Assembly: GCA_020053105.1 (NCBI GenBank)
Contig: JAGVNU010000077.1
Location: 1-60,547, forward strand
DNA length: 60,547 nucleotides
Source of the DNA: Thermodesulfovibrionia bacterium
Lineage (GTDB): Bacteria > Nitrospirota > Thermodesulfovibrionia > UBA6902
Direction of reading: 5' to 3'
A model generated the notes under the pieces. It made no database searches. It saw nothing but the letters and a program-made list of their open reading frames with translations, and was not told the DNA's origin. The position numbers were made by a program, and so were the translations under genes. This document shows positions 37,401 to 45,012 of this stretch, piece after piece (the first letter of the stretch is position 1; every line of letters begins with the position of its first letter).

Positions 37401-40400
37401 AGGTCTTGTTATTCTTCTCTGACAGCATATTGCCGATTGCGTCATAGACATAGCTGGTGTCAAAGCTGTTTGTCGCCGCGTTATCAAAGGCGTGAGTAAG
37501 TCTGCTCAGCGCATCATACTCAAAGCTTTCCGTCCTTGCTCCGATTGAGTCAGTGATTGACTTTAAGTTGCCCACAGGATCGTATGTGTACGTAAAATTC
37601 TGTATTCCGGCTGATGATATACCGGTAAGCCTCTGGTTTGTATCATTGTAAGTAAATGCTGTGCTCTTCCCATTCGCATAGATTTTCTGTATAAGCAAAC
37701 CGCTTGCGTTATAGCTCATGCTGTTAATGATGCCCGGAATACTGCCGAGTTCTCCCTGAGGGGTGTAATTAAAAGTCACAATCCCACCGTCAGGGTAAGT
37801 CTGATTCACGACCCTGTCCATGCTGTCGTATTCCCATTTGGTAGTCCAGGCATATCCATCCGCTGTCCTTGTCTCCTCTGTCTTGCGTATCCTCTGATCA
37901 TACTTGAAGCTGACCGTGCCTACACTGTCCGTAATCTGTGAAACCGTGCCTTTTGTATTTAAGTCAAAAACAAAGTACACATCCTTATCATTCGGGTAAT
38001 CAATCAACGTCATCCTGCTTAAGGGATCATACGTGTACTTTGTGATAATGCCTTTCGCGTCCGTCTGTGAGGTCATACTGCCGGTTAGATCGTATTCAAA
38101 TCTCCGCTCTCCAAGGTCAGCATCAATCATCCTTGTCTTGCGACCAAGCGAGTCATACTCATTTACTGAAATATTTCCTTGATGATCGGTAATTTGAAGG
38201 AGTTCACCGACGAGATTATACTGATAGTTCGTAATGTATGATTGGCCGCTGTTTCTCTCGATTACTTGAACAAGTTTCCCGTTTGCATCAAATGCCTGAG
38301 TTTTTGAATTGCCATTCTCATCGGTTTCGGTCCCTGACCAATGGTCAAATGAATATGTGCTGAATGTATTGTCGGGGTTGGTAATCTTAAGCGGCCTTCC
38401 TATTGTATCATAATCTGTCTGCGAAGCAGGCTTGCCTGTATCAGGCGTTGTGTAATCAAGTGAGTAAGCGGTCAGATACGGATTGGAATGCCTGTAATCC
38501 CTGCCCATGCTGTCATAAAAGACATCGGAGACAATGCTGTTGGCGGGGTTCTCATACTCTGAGCGCGTTTGTATGGCCCTGCCGAAGCCGTCAACAATCC
38601 TGACGCTGTCTAGCGTGCCTCCGCCCGCTGTCTCTCTTGCCGAGCTTATAATCCTGTGAGGCGGGGCCGCGTTTATTCCATATTGGACAGTCAGAGTTGG
38701 ATACGTATCCGAGTCATAAGGCTTTACCACCTTAATCAGCCTGTTCAATGCATCGTAAGCATAAGTTGTCGTGTTGCCATTCGGGTCTGTCTCCTCCGTC
38801 GTCTGGCCGTATTCGTTGAACTTACTTCTCTCAAGCTGGTTCTTTGCATTGATCATTTCTATGGGGAAGGTATTGAATGTTGTCTCGTAGTTGATCTTTA
38901 TTGAACGTCCTGCCGGGTCAAGCGTCTGAACAAGATTGCCGAAGGAATCATACTGGTACTGGATCACCGGGTTGCTTCCCTTATTGTTCCAGTGTTCCTC
39001 TTTTGTCAGATTTCCCTTAAATGGTACGCCGTCAATGATGAACCATCCATCGTAATAAAACCAGCTTTCCCTGAGCTTTGAAGCACATGATGTTGAGGAG
39101 GCGCATGGTGCGGTTGATATATAGCTGTGCTTTGTCTTGATTACAATCCAGCGGTCAGTGTTATAGACGAATTCGCCGTAAGAATACGTCTCATCGCCGC
39201 TTACGGAGAGATCGCCGTGATCAATCGCCAGCCCGACATTCCCGTATTCGTCAAAATTCTGGAATTCTGTCCTTGTGACCTTTGGATTATCAGGCACACC
39301 GTCAAATGTCTTTTCCTCTGTGCTTTGAAGCCGGACAATATAGACATCGTTGGATAATGAATCTATCCAGACGCTGTCTGTCGAAAGATAAGGTCTATTC
39401 TGCGCGTCGTTAACAAGGGTCTGATATTCCCTTCCCTTCTTTGCATTGTCCTGATGAAAGCTGTGGATAATCTTTGTACCGTCAGCCCTTGTCTCGGTCA
39501 CCTTTCCAAAGCCCCTGAATTCATCATCGGCAATGTCATATTGACCGTTTTCATATGAGAGGTTAAGCGTAGACGTTGACGCATGAGCGCCTGTCATTCC
39601 ATTGTCCAGTGTTAAGTACGAGACGAGCCAGTAATGGTAAGGAAGAGTTGTATTCGGAACTGCCGATGACCCAGTATAGGCAACCGACGTGATGCCGCCA
39701 AGTTCGCTTGTTATCTTTGAAAGGAGGTCTGACTGCTCGCCGCTGACGCCATCGGAATAGGTTGTGTATTCAAACCTTGTTGAAGGCAATGCTGTGGTTC
39801 CGTCGCTTCCGAATTTTGTGATGGATGTAAGGAATGATTTGTTCTGCACGGCGTTGTATGAATAGTCGAATTTGAACTTCTTGACCGTTGAGCCGTCAAC
39901 TATTATCCGAATCTCGCTTAATCTCCGCGCCTCCTGAATCTCGGAGCCTTGATCAACAGTCTGATACATGTCAGGTCTGTCAGTGTCTTCAAGGACGAAT
40001 TCAATCACCCGCTTTTTATCATTGTTGTATTCAATTCCGCTGAGATAGGCTGCGCCTTTGTCATTAGCGTTCGGGTTTTCGGAATAGGTGAAATAGATGC
40101 AGTTGCCGTTTGTGTCCTTTATCCTGTCAAGGCTCCACCGCCAGATATAAGGTGTGACCGAGGGATCGCTTGAGTGATTCATGTTCTCAGAATCAGGATT
40201 GTAGCCAAAGCGGAACTCTGTGCCGTCTTTTGCAATAATAGTCCAGTAATCGCCGGTCTCATTCTGAGCACCGACCGTCTTCTCGATCTTGAGATAGGAT
40301 TCAATCTTTGTGTGGTAACGCCCATCCGCCTGATCAAAAACAAGCTCGCTTCTCGCGCCTGCGAAGATGAGTTCAAATGAGTCATCGCTTGTATCCGATA

Positions 40401-40761
40401 TCGTGTTCTGAATATTGCGCTGAATGTAAATTGAAGGCACTTCCCACCCTGCACCAGCCCAACCAGCCTTCTTACGTGCTGCATGGCTATTGTATGAGAT
40501 GGACAACCCCGGCTTCAATCCGTCAACTCCCGGCGGAGTTTCTAATTTATAGTCATAGTCAAAATAGCCGGAAAAAATCGGCGATTCATACGAGTGCGGG
40601 ACATAGTCAGTAGGCGATGAGCCTGCATAAGCAACGGATGCAAAGCCTGTCCAGATAAGCAGTGCAATGAAGAATTTAAAGATCTTCTTTACAATCAACT
40701 GTCTCGTCAAAATCCAAATCCTTTCCGGGTTTGCACGATCTTCAAAACCTTTTTCCATCAT
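34477..40761 (-). CDS. Giant secreted SpvB/YD-repeat/TSP3 mosaic exoprotein
   Basis: This protein of about 2,094 residues has a signal sequence (IFKFFIALLIWTGFASVAYA, cleavage near residue 47). Order of parts: a SpvB/TcdB-like N-terminal domain (about 50-350; PGVDGLKPGLSISYNS), many YD repeats (about 600-1120; YQYDSFGNLVQTLDPAGRS), thrombospondin-type-3-like Asp-rich calcium repeats (about 1233-1470; DTDGDGVSDPADTNP), an ASH/HYDIN-like domain (about 1518-1628), two Ig-like modules (DAAGNTDLSPAAFTWTVDT), an InlB-B-like segment (MNADKNVTSAFSL) and a short beta-helix-like end. It lacks the RHS-core C-terminus, which is encoded by the gene just upstream. The start is one of two tandem ATGs after a TTG. 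Confidence 0.85.
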   Translation of the reverse strand: MMEKGFEDRANPERIWILTRQLIVKKIFKFFIALLIWTGFASVAYAGSSPTDYVPHSYESPIFSGYFDYDYKLETPPGVDGLKPGLSISYNSHAARKKAGWAGAGWEVPSIYIQRNIQNTISDTSDDSFELIFAGARSELVFDQADGRYHTKIESYLKIEKTVGAQNETGDYWTIIAKDGTEFRFGYNPDSENMNHSSDPSVTPYIWRWSLDRIKDTNGNCIYFTYSENPNANDKGAAYLSGIEYNNDKKRVIEFVLEDTDRPDMYQTVDQGSEIQEARRLSEIRIIVDGSTVKKFKFDYSYNAVQNKSFLTSITKFGSDGTTALPSTRFEYTTYSDGVSGEQSDLLSKITSELGGITSVAYTGSSAVPNTTLPYHYWLVSYLTLDNGMTGAHASTSTLNLSYENGQYDIADDEFRGFGKVTETRADGTKIIHSFHQDNAKKGREYQTLVNDAQNRPYLSTDSVWIDSLSNDVYIVRLQSTEEKTFDGVPDNPKVTRTEFQNFDEYGNVGLAIDHGDLSVSGDETYSYGEFVYNTDRWIVIKTKHSYISTAPCASSTSCASKLRESWFYYDGWFIIDGVPFKGNLTKEEHWNNKGSNPVIQYQYDSFGNLVQTLDPAGRSIKINYETTFNTFPIEMINAKNQLERSKFNEYGQTTEETDPNGNTTTYAYDALNRLIKVVKPYDSDTYPTLTVQYGINAAPPHRIISSARETAGGGTLDSVRIVDGFGRAIQTRSEYENPANSIVSDVFYDSMGRDYRHSNPYLTAYSLDYTTPDTGKPASQTDYDTIGRPLKITNPDNTFSTYSFDHWSGTETDENGNSKTQAFDANGKLVQVIERNSGQSYITNYQYNLVGELLQITDHQGNISVNEYDSLGRKTRMIDADLGERRFEYDLTGSMTSQTDAKGIITKYTYDPLSRMTLIDYPNDKDVYFVFDLNTKGTVSQITDSVGTVSFKYDQRIRKTEETRTADGYAWTTKWEYDSMDRVVNQTYPDGGIVTFNYTPQGELGSIPGIINSMSYNASGLLIQKIYANGKSTAFTYNDTNQRLTGISSAGIQNFTYTYDPVGNLKSITDSIGARTESFEYDALSRLTHAFDNAATNSFDTSYVYDAIGNMLSEKNNKTSEMTQYTYGQGSAKPHAVTGKAQSLPVIGSFVINNGNAYSTHQQVTLNNISFGNPTAYIASENQEFSGASWQAFLTAPNFMLSPGFVKKSVYFKVRNANGESQVKSDDIEFMQDTDNDETPDSYDSDDDNDGIPDIADTLPTDSTNAALDPDGDGLNNLQEYLNNTNPDLADSDNDGLNDYDEIYNTHTNPNNPDTDGDGVSDPADTNPRNPYNDGYGENYSVRQWVFNEGGIPFSGSVFRGSANYSIVNDKLGSGFSKGAFVDTDGDGLPDSWENINGLNPVDATDAQSDTDGDGLTNLQEFLNNTNPLLADSDNDGWSDYVEIYIKHTDPNDPDTDNDGVNDSRDPDSKSIYHFGVSENYSIRNGTGISSGFNEGGGVRSSETYSGGDIIGGNINGTLASNPTLTVEPDTVNFDNAVVGNPSSVTLVIQNEGVDNIVIGTITITGKDTIEFTLQNDNCSNRILSPFIACTVQVVMLPKSNGAKGAILTIPYNDSEVKYRTVSMAGIVIPDAVPPDTVIIMKPLNPSNENLATFNFTSTEVNSTFECRKDSDAFTTCTNPIGYVYLADGEHTFSVRATDAAGNTDLSPAAFTWTVDTIKPASAITLPQDNSVVIGTIFTIKGTSSDTGTGVQKVEVSSDGGTTWALATGTTSWSFAWTIPANGTYTIKSRATDSAGNVEVSGAGVSVTTYAGYAIAVSGSGYNFPEPGFRASLSLNVNGLSLGTSWLKYYYSKLRLNFVSTLINGISVSGNKVTITGTGTVNGIPGYTFTVTITDGNPDEFSIEIRNPDGTLYFSDGPRPLSGGDFRIGTVQYQLNTSVTPLNAGDVDPDCQGGCWYDSGLFVTLTASANNGYQFSNWTACDAAFANTCTMTMNADKNVTSAFSLCSAPIMIMRTTPLYYSTLQDAYDAASDGEIISSQSGLYTGDLNINRNISVILEGGYNCDYSARTGTTSLDGMITITDGVITIEDLELQ

Positions 40762-40785
40762 CAATAGTTACTTCCCCTATTTCGA

Positions 40786-42066
40786 TCAATCAGCGAAGAA
40801 ATAAGATGGCCCCCCGCCTACAAACACCCCCAGTGAATAGGCCGCACCTATAAATGGCGCCAAGAAATCGTCTTGATTCTGATCTATAATGTCTAAACCA
40901 AGCTTGATATCGGAACCTAATTTATATTTATGATTTGCGTAGTCCGAATCGTGCTCCTTACATGCTTTAGACATATTCACTCCAAACAATTTGTCTGGTA
41001 CAAGTAGTTCAGTAAATCCTGAACCGCACCTATCTTCTAAGGACTCAGCAATAGCCATCATATTGGCAGAATATTGCATTAAGGCTTTCTTTTCCTTAAC
41101 TGAAAGATGATGGCCTCCGCTATTACCAGCAATAACACTCCCGCTGTTCTTCCCTCCAAGCGATCTATTCTTTGCTTTGCTTGTAATTACAGGTGAGTTC
41201 TTCGAATGTTGTTTTTTCTTCCACTTCTTCTTCGCCTTCTTCAGCGGCGTCTTATCCTTATCAGGATCAATTCCATGCGCAATCATCCATTTCTCCCTTT
41301 TAGAGAGTTTGTGTTTCTTTTTCTTCTTATGCTTCTTGTGCTTCTTTTTCTTCTTAAACCCATCCGGATCAACATAGCTCATCGGATTATTCCCGACATA
41401 CGAATATCTGTTTAAATCCTGCGGGTCGGAGAGATCGGGTGAGGCAACATCCGCCTGTGTAAAATGCTTAAACATCGTACTGTTGTAACGCGCTTCAAAG
41501 TAGTAGAGGTCGGTCTTGTCCTTTTCCTTGCCTGTGTAGGAATACTTCTCATTCCCTGTGCCGCCCTGTTTTACTTCTCCGAAAGGCAGGTAATCAGCCC
41601 TTGCAACCACTGTCCCTGCTGAATCAGTGACCGCATTTGTCCCGCCAAGGTGGTCGGAGTGGTAGAAATAGATATTCCCTGACGGGTCTTTCTTAGCAAC
41701 CCTCTCGCCTTCGGCAAAGTAGTAGCTCGAATTTCCTTTGTCAGTCCCACCGATCTGCTTTTCAAAATGCGGTCCGACATAGTAAGTCGTTACACCGTTT
41801 TCAATCTTCTTTATGCGCTGTCCTGAATAGTCATAGAAATATTCCGCAACCACCGCGCCGTTCTGGTCCCCCTGCCTCACCCTCACCAGTTGATTCGCAT
41901 CATTGTACTCGTAATAATTCCCGTCTCCGGTTATGAGATTGCCGTTAGCGTCGTAGATGTTGATGATGTTCGTGTCGGGGGTGTCGGCGTGGGCGATTGA
42001 GAAAGGGACGAGTATTATGAATGCAAGCATGAGGCAGCCACAGGCTTTAGTCTGCGTTGAACACAT
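40786..42066 (-). CDS. Secreted RHS-core protein with C-terminal phospholipase A2-like domain
   Basis: From the ATG at 42066 this protein has 426 residues with a signal peptide (GCLMLAFIILVPFSIAHA). Residues about 35-235 are a short YD region and the conserved RHS core (YYHSDHLGG-like HSDHLGGTNAV, LPFGEVKQGG, YYFEARYNS, DPQDLNRYSYVGNNPMSYVD). A Lys/His-rich linker follows. The last ~80 residues hold a PLA2-like site: C347 in CGSG, then VPDKLFG, and KACKEHDSDYA with His372-Asp373. The frame stays open to 42276, but that part overlaps the opposite-strand antitoxin. The next gene downstream, 24 nt away, is the SpvB/YD giant. Confidence 0.82.
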   Translation of the reverse strand: MCSTQTKACGCLMLAFIILVPFSIAHADTPDTNIINIYDANGNLITGDGNYYEYNDANQLVRVRQGDQNGAVVAEYFYDYSGQRIKKIENGVTTYYVGPHFEKQIGGTDKGNSSYYFAEGERVAKKDPSGNIYFYHSDHLGGTNAVTDSAGTVVARADYLPFGEVKQGGTGNEKYSYTGKEKDKTDLYYFEARYNSTMFKHFTQADVASPDLSDPQDLNRYSYVGNNPMSYVDPDGFKKKKKHKKHKKKKKHKLSKREKWMIAHGIDPDKDKTPLKKAKKKWKKKQHSKNSPVITSKAKNRSLGGKNSGSVIAGNSGGHHLSVKEKKALMQYSANMMAIAESLEDRCGSGFTELLVPDKLFGVNMSKACKEHDSDYANHKYKLGSDIKLGLDIIDQNQDDFLAPFIGAAYSLGVFVGGGPSYFFAD

Positions 42067-42070
42067 TTTT

Positions 42071-42100
42071 TTGACAGCCTGATTACCCTTATGGTAAATT
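42071..42100 (+). promoter_or_regulatory. Candidate promoter of the first PIN toxin-antitoxin pair
   Basis: A perfect -35 TTGACA (42071-42076) is followed after 18 nt by TAAATT (42095-42100, 4 of 6). A small dyad TTACC/GGTAA between the boxes could be an autoregulatory operator. The promoter starts 5 bp from the start codon of the divergent RHS-PLA2 gene. Confidence 0.4.
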
Positions 42101-42136
42101 TGATTTAACGATCCCATTAAAAAGGAGATGATAAAT

Positions 42137-42379
42137 ATGAAACAGGCAGCGCTAAAAAGCACTTCCGATGTACTCCATAAAATAGAGACTATTGAGAAAG
42201 AAGTGATGAAGTTAAAACTATATGTTCTCAAGAAACTTTCTCCCACAAATAAAAAAGTAAAACAAACAAACGGCAAAAGATGTTCCCTTGCCGGAATTAT
42301 TGATATTGCAAAAGACTGTTCCGATTCTGATCTTTCTGTTCACCATGATAAATATCTGTACGGCGAGTCTGCAAATTGA
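42137..42379 (+). CDS. Antitoxin of a PIN-domain toxin-antitoxin pair
   Basis: This 80-residue basic protein has a helical N-terminal half (HKIETIEKEVMKLKLYVLKK) and a C-terminal tail SVHHDKYLYG, a pattern common in partners of PIN toxins. The ATG at 42137 is preferred to one at 42128 because AAGGAG (42122-42127) has correct spacing to it. It overlaps the toxin by 4 bp. It is expected to bind and silence the toxin and perhaps its own promoter. No DNA-binding fold is obvious. Confidence 0.75.
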   Translation: MKQAALKSTSDVLHKIETIEKEVMKLKLYVLKKLSPTNKKVKQTNGKRCSLAGIIDIAKDCSDSDLSVHHDKYLYGESAN

Positions 42380-42789
42380 AAGTCTTTGTTGATACAAGCG
42401 CCTTCTGCGCCCTCACTATTCCAAAAGACCAGCATAACCATAAAGCAAAAGCTATTTACAAACAGATTCACAAAGACAAAGCTATTATCTGCACGTCTGA
42501 TTATGTCCTGGATGAAACTTATACGCTTCTCAAGATGAGAGGCAGCCATCCCACAGCAGTCAAGTTCTTGAATCAGATGGACAAATGCAACATTACTATC
42601 CTTCGTGTTACTGAAGATATCGAAGAATCCGCAAAAGCTATTTTCATAAAGATTGATGATAAGCGGTTGAGCTATACAGACTGTACCAGCTTTGCCTTGA
42701 TCAATCATACAGGAATAGACTCCGTCTTTGCCTTTGATGAACATTTCAGATACCATCCTTATTCTCACCCAGTAAAAATATTATTCTAA
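42376..42789 (+). CDS. PIN-domain ribonuclease toxin (VapC-like)
   Basis: This 137-residue toxin is a probable RNase. The acidic PIN residues are visible: Asp6 (FVDTSAF), Glu47 (YVLDETYTLL), Asp102 (SYTDCTSFAL) and Asp121 (FAFDEHF). The start codon is a TTG inside the antitoxin stop, giving a TTGA overlap that implies coupled translation. The tail FRYHPYSHPVKILF is typical of this PIN subgroup. The pair sits in the accessory island. Confidence 0.88.
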   Translation: MKVFVDTSAFCALTIPKDQHNHKAKAIYKQIHKDKAIICTSDYVLDETYTLLKMRGSHPTAVKFLNQMDKCNITILRVTEDIEESAKAIFIKIDDKRLSYTDCTSFALINHTGIDSVFAFDEHFRYHPYSHPVKILF

Positions 42790-42871
42790 AAGCTTTCCTT
42801 AATTTGTCATGCCCGAAGTTCTTAATCGGGCATCCAGTTACTTTAGAATCTTGAATCTTCAATCTTGAATT

Positions 42872-42912
42872 TGTAGGGGCGTATTGCAATACACCCCTAC
42901 AGTTACCCCTAC
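42872..42912. repeat. TGTAGGGGC palindrome plus adjoining half copy
   Basis: The arms TGTAGGGG (42872-42879) and CCCCTACA (42894-42901) enclose an inner palindrome GTATTGCAATAC. Next to it, ACCCCTACAG (42905-42914) is an inverted half copy. On the minus strand this half copy reads CTGTAGGGG and supplies the TAG stop of the tail-collar gene at 42909-42911. Confidence 0.75.
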
Positions 42913-43952
42913 AGCTTCATAATAAACGCCAGTGCATAATAAGGCGGACGGTTTTCATGTGCTGATCCACCACCTGTGTTTTGATTAGTAGCAGTTGCAT
43001 TATCAACAGTTATCCCGTGAGTATGCACCGCGCTCTCGCGTCCCCCCGTCCTCCCTCCGAATCCTTGCTCAGATTTGTAATTTGAAGTGAATCCGTGAGT
43101 GTGGTCATTACTTGCCGCGCTAGTGGGAGGATGATACCCCCCCTGATTATCTGTTCTAACATACGAATCATTATTTGAATTATCAGTCCCACCAGTACCA
43201 TTAACAGTATGAGTATGGGTTGCACTTTGTCCGCCCGTATTTCCACTGTGTTGATGATCATCATAGTGATTATGATCGTTACTGTCCTGTCCAGATGAAG
43301 CACCGTGATTATGAGCATTCTGTGTATGTGTATGCACTGGCAGTTCCGATGCAGTGAGTGTATGCGTTATCTCGCCGCCTGTCGTATTAACCGCATACCC
43401 GCTTCCTGCCCCCACAATAAACCTGTCCCTTAAGTTAGGCGTCCCATTTGCCCCATCACACAACGCCCATCCTGCGGGCATGTCAATTATCGCCCCACTC
43501 CACATAATAATCCCACCCTTAGGAACACCATTCCATGCAGAAAGCGCATATCCTACGCTCGTTATCATCTGTCTCGGCAGCATCTCTGAATCATTGCCGA
43601 CCTTGATTCCAAGATATGTTGTCGGATATTGCGCAAAGAAGCTTGCCGGGATTGGATTATTCACCTTATCAATGGCCCCAAGCATCACATTGAAAGTCCC
43701 GTTGACCACAGGAACCTGACTCGTTGTCGTGTCCCACTTCTCCGTCCACAGTGCCGCGCCGCCTGACGCTTGATTGTAAATCCTGAACTCCATACTATAA
43801 TTGCCGTTGGCCACCGGACTGCCGTTTACGTCATTCAGTGTGCCTGAGTAGTTGATCATCTGCGGGACGGTTACGGCATGCGAATAAGAAACAGTAATCA
43901 TAAGAATAGACAAAACCAGCAGACATACTATTACCCTTCTAAGGCTTAACAT
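42909..43952 (-). CDS. Secreted tail-collar-domain protein with His-rich receptor-binding-like region
   Basis: This 347-residue protein has a signal peptide (VIVCLLVLSILMITVSYSHA). The N-terminal half has a beta-rich head (PQMINYSGTLNDVNGSPVAN). A collar-type segment follows (GGIIMWSGAIIDMPAGWALC and GTPNLRDRFIVGAG). The last ~130 residues carry many His-x-His pairs (LPVHTHTQNAHNHGASSG, NDHNHYDDHQHSG, ATHTHTVNG, HTHGITVD), the pattern used for metal binding in phage short-tail fibres. No other phage genes are present, so it looks like an exported adhesin built from phage parts. An AAGGAGG Shine-Dalgarno precedes the ATG. A palindromic repeat supplies its stop codon. Confidence 0.8.
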   Translation of the reverse strand: MLSLRRVIVCLLVLSILMITVSYSHAVTVPQMINYSGTLNDVNGSPVANGNYSMEFRIYNQASGGAALWTEKWDTTTSQVPVVNGTFNVMLGAIDKVNNPIPASFFAQYPTTYLGIKVGNDSEMLPRQMITSVGYALSAWNGVPKGGIIMWSGAIIDMPAGWALCDGANGTPNLRDRFIVGAGSGYAVNTTGGEITHTLTASELPVHTHTQNAHNHGASSGQDSNDHNHYDDHQHSGNTGGQSATHTHTVNGTGGTDNSNNDSYVRTDNQGGYHPPTSAASNDHTHGFTSNYKSEQGFGGRTGGRESAVHTHGITVDNATATNQNTGGGSAHENRPPYYALAFIMKL

Positions 43953-44143
43953 ATGTTTTCCTCCTTTTATGAAAAATGATGTTTTGATTATTTTGTTCTT
44001 GGGAAGGCGCGCAGACGCTCCTGTAACTTGGAATTGATTTCTTAGAAAACTGAAGAATTGATGGTGATCTCATTCGAGCCCGTCCTGTGTAATAAAACCC
44101 TAAAAAAACAATTTTTTTTAAATATTCAGGAAGTGATTAACCA

Positions 44144-44161
44144 TACCATCTATATATGGTA
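44144..44161. promoter_or_regulatory. Inverted repeat upstream of the XRE gene
   Basis: Perfect 6-bp arms TACCAT and ATGGTA flank a 6-bp AT spacer, about 70 bp before the XRE start codon. It could be a regulator binding site, but its sequence differs from the operator at 44615-44631. Confidence 0.35.
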
Positions 44162-44231
44162 ACTGTCAAGACATTTCTAATGCCTTACTTATATGGTTTA
44201 TTGAGAACGTAAGACTGCATATAATTCAGCT

Positions 44232-44573
44232 ATGAAAAATTCTGTAAAAGACGCAAGAAAAAAACTTGGGGAACGAGTAAGGGAGTTGAGGAAGTCCGCA
44301 GAACTCACCCAGGAAGCTCTGGGGGAACTGGCGGAATTGAATTACAAGTTTATCGGTGAGCTAGAGAGGGGACGTGTCAATGTCAGTCTTGATGCAATAG
44401 TCAGAATCGCTGCTGCGCTAAGAGTAAAGATAGGGGATTTATTTTCAAAAGAGAAAGTGCCTTTGCAAAAGGTAATAGTGAAGGAGAAAAACCCGCCGCA
44501 ATTTTCCCCTCAAGACCTCCACCTTATCAAAAAAGCCCTCCAGCTTCTGAACAGGACCTTCTCAAAGGTTTAA
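44232..44573 (+). CDS. XRE-family transcriptional regulator
   Basis: This 113-residue DNA-binding protein has a helix-turn-helix at about residues 12-68 (LGERVRELRKSAELTQEALG, then FIGELERGRVNVSLDAIVRI) and a charged C-terminal tail. No Shine-Dalgarno precedes the ATG. A TATAAT hexamer (44220-44225) ends 6 nt before it, so the transcript may be leaderless. It is followed by a candidate promoter with an overlapping operator (44585-44631) in front of the next two genes, which it probably controls. Confidence 0.9.
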   Translation: MKNSVKDARKKLGERVRELRKSAELTQEALGELAELNYKFIGELERGRVNVSLDAIVRIAAALRVKIGDLFSKEKVPLQKVIVKEKNPPQFSPQDLHLIKKALQLLNRTFSKV

Positions 44574-44584
44574 CTCACAACTAT

Positions 44585-44631
44585 TTGAAATTTTTTTATT
44601 CAGAGTTCTATTATTGTATAGTTGTTATACA
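44585..44631 (+). promoter_or_regulatory. Promoter with overlapping operator for the nucleotidyltransferase pair
   Basis: TTGAAA (44585-44590) and TATTAT (44609-44614) are separated by 18 nt. A perfect dyad TGTATA-gttgt-TATACA (44615-44631) covers the predicted start site. A bound dimer here would block initiation, and the XRE protein encoded just upstream is the natural candidate. Confidence 0.5.
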
Positions 44632-44649
44632 GGAATTATATAAACGAGC

Positions 44650-45012
44650 ATGAAGAATAAGAAAATAAATGACATTTATTTCCAAGGAGCTGACGACAGA
44701 AATATTTTTGAATTTACAGAAAGATTTCTCGAAAGCGGATTGTTCTGGATATATATAGCCATTAATCCCGGAAGAAAATGGGACCGGTTGTATGAAAAAC
44801 TTCCGAGAGATAAAAAGCAGGTGTTCAAAGACGAGTACAACAAGGCGTTTATAATATGCAACACTTATAAAAATCTTTCAAAACTTTTTTTAAAAAAAGA
44901 AGTTCATATAAAGAATCTTTTTCATGGGGACAAAATCCCACTTGAAAAACTCATCAGACTTGAAAGGGCAGATGTATCAAGATGGAAAGAAGCGCTCGAA
45001 TTGGCAGCCTGA
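44650..45012 (+). CDS. Hypothetical protein paired with a nucleotidyltransferase
   Basis: This 120-residue protein is soluble, charged and probably helical. I do not recognise its family. Visible features are an aromatic segment LFWIYIAINPGRKWDRLYEK, a central KDEYNKAFIICNTYKNLSKL and a basic FLKKEVHIKNLFHGDK. It overlaps the nucleotidyltransferase gene by 31 bp and shares its promoter, so the two products probably act together, possibly as a toxin-antitoxin-like or regulatory pair. Confidence 0.6.
   Translation: MKNKKINDIYFQGADDRNIFEFTERFLESGLFWIYIAINPGRKWDRLYEKLPRDKKQVFKDEYNKAFIICNTYKNLSKLFLKKEVHIKNLFHGDKIPLEKLIRLERADVSRWKEALELAA

Noticed and set aside
41177-41415. Plus-strand frames very rich in Phe and Leu
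   Set aside because: They are the antisense of the Lys/His-rich linker of the RHS-PLA2 protein and have no start signal.
42067-42276. N-terminal extension of the RHS-PLA2 protein
   Set aside because: It overlaps the opposite-strand antitoxin gene and its Shine-Dalgarno, while the ATG at 42066 begins a clean signal peptide.
42872-42901. Possible CRISPR unit
   Set aside because: The palindromic copies are scattered with no regular spacing and no cas genes, so this is a dispersed repeat and not an array.
43953-44143. Riboswitch upstream of the tail-collar gene
   Set aside because: No known riboswitch core was recognised; only an AAGGAGG and AT-rich sequence are seen.
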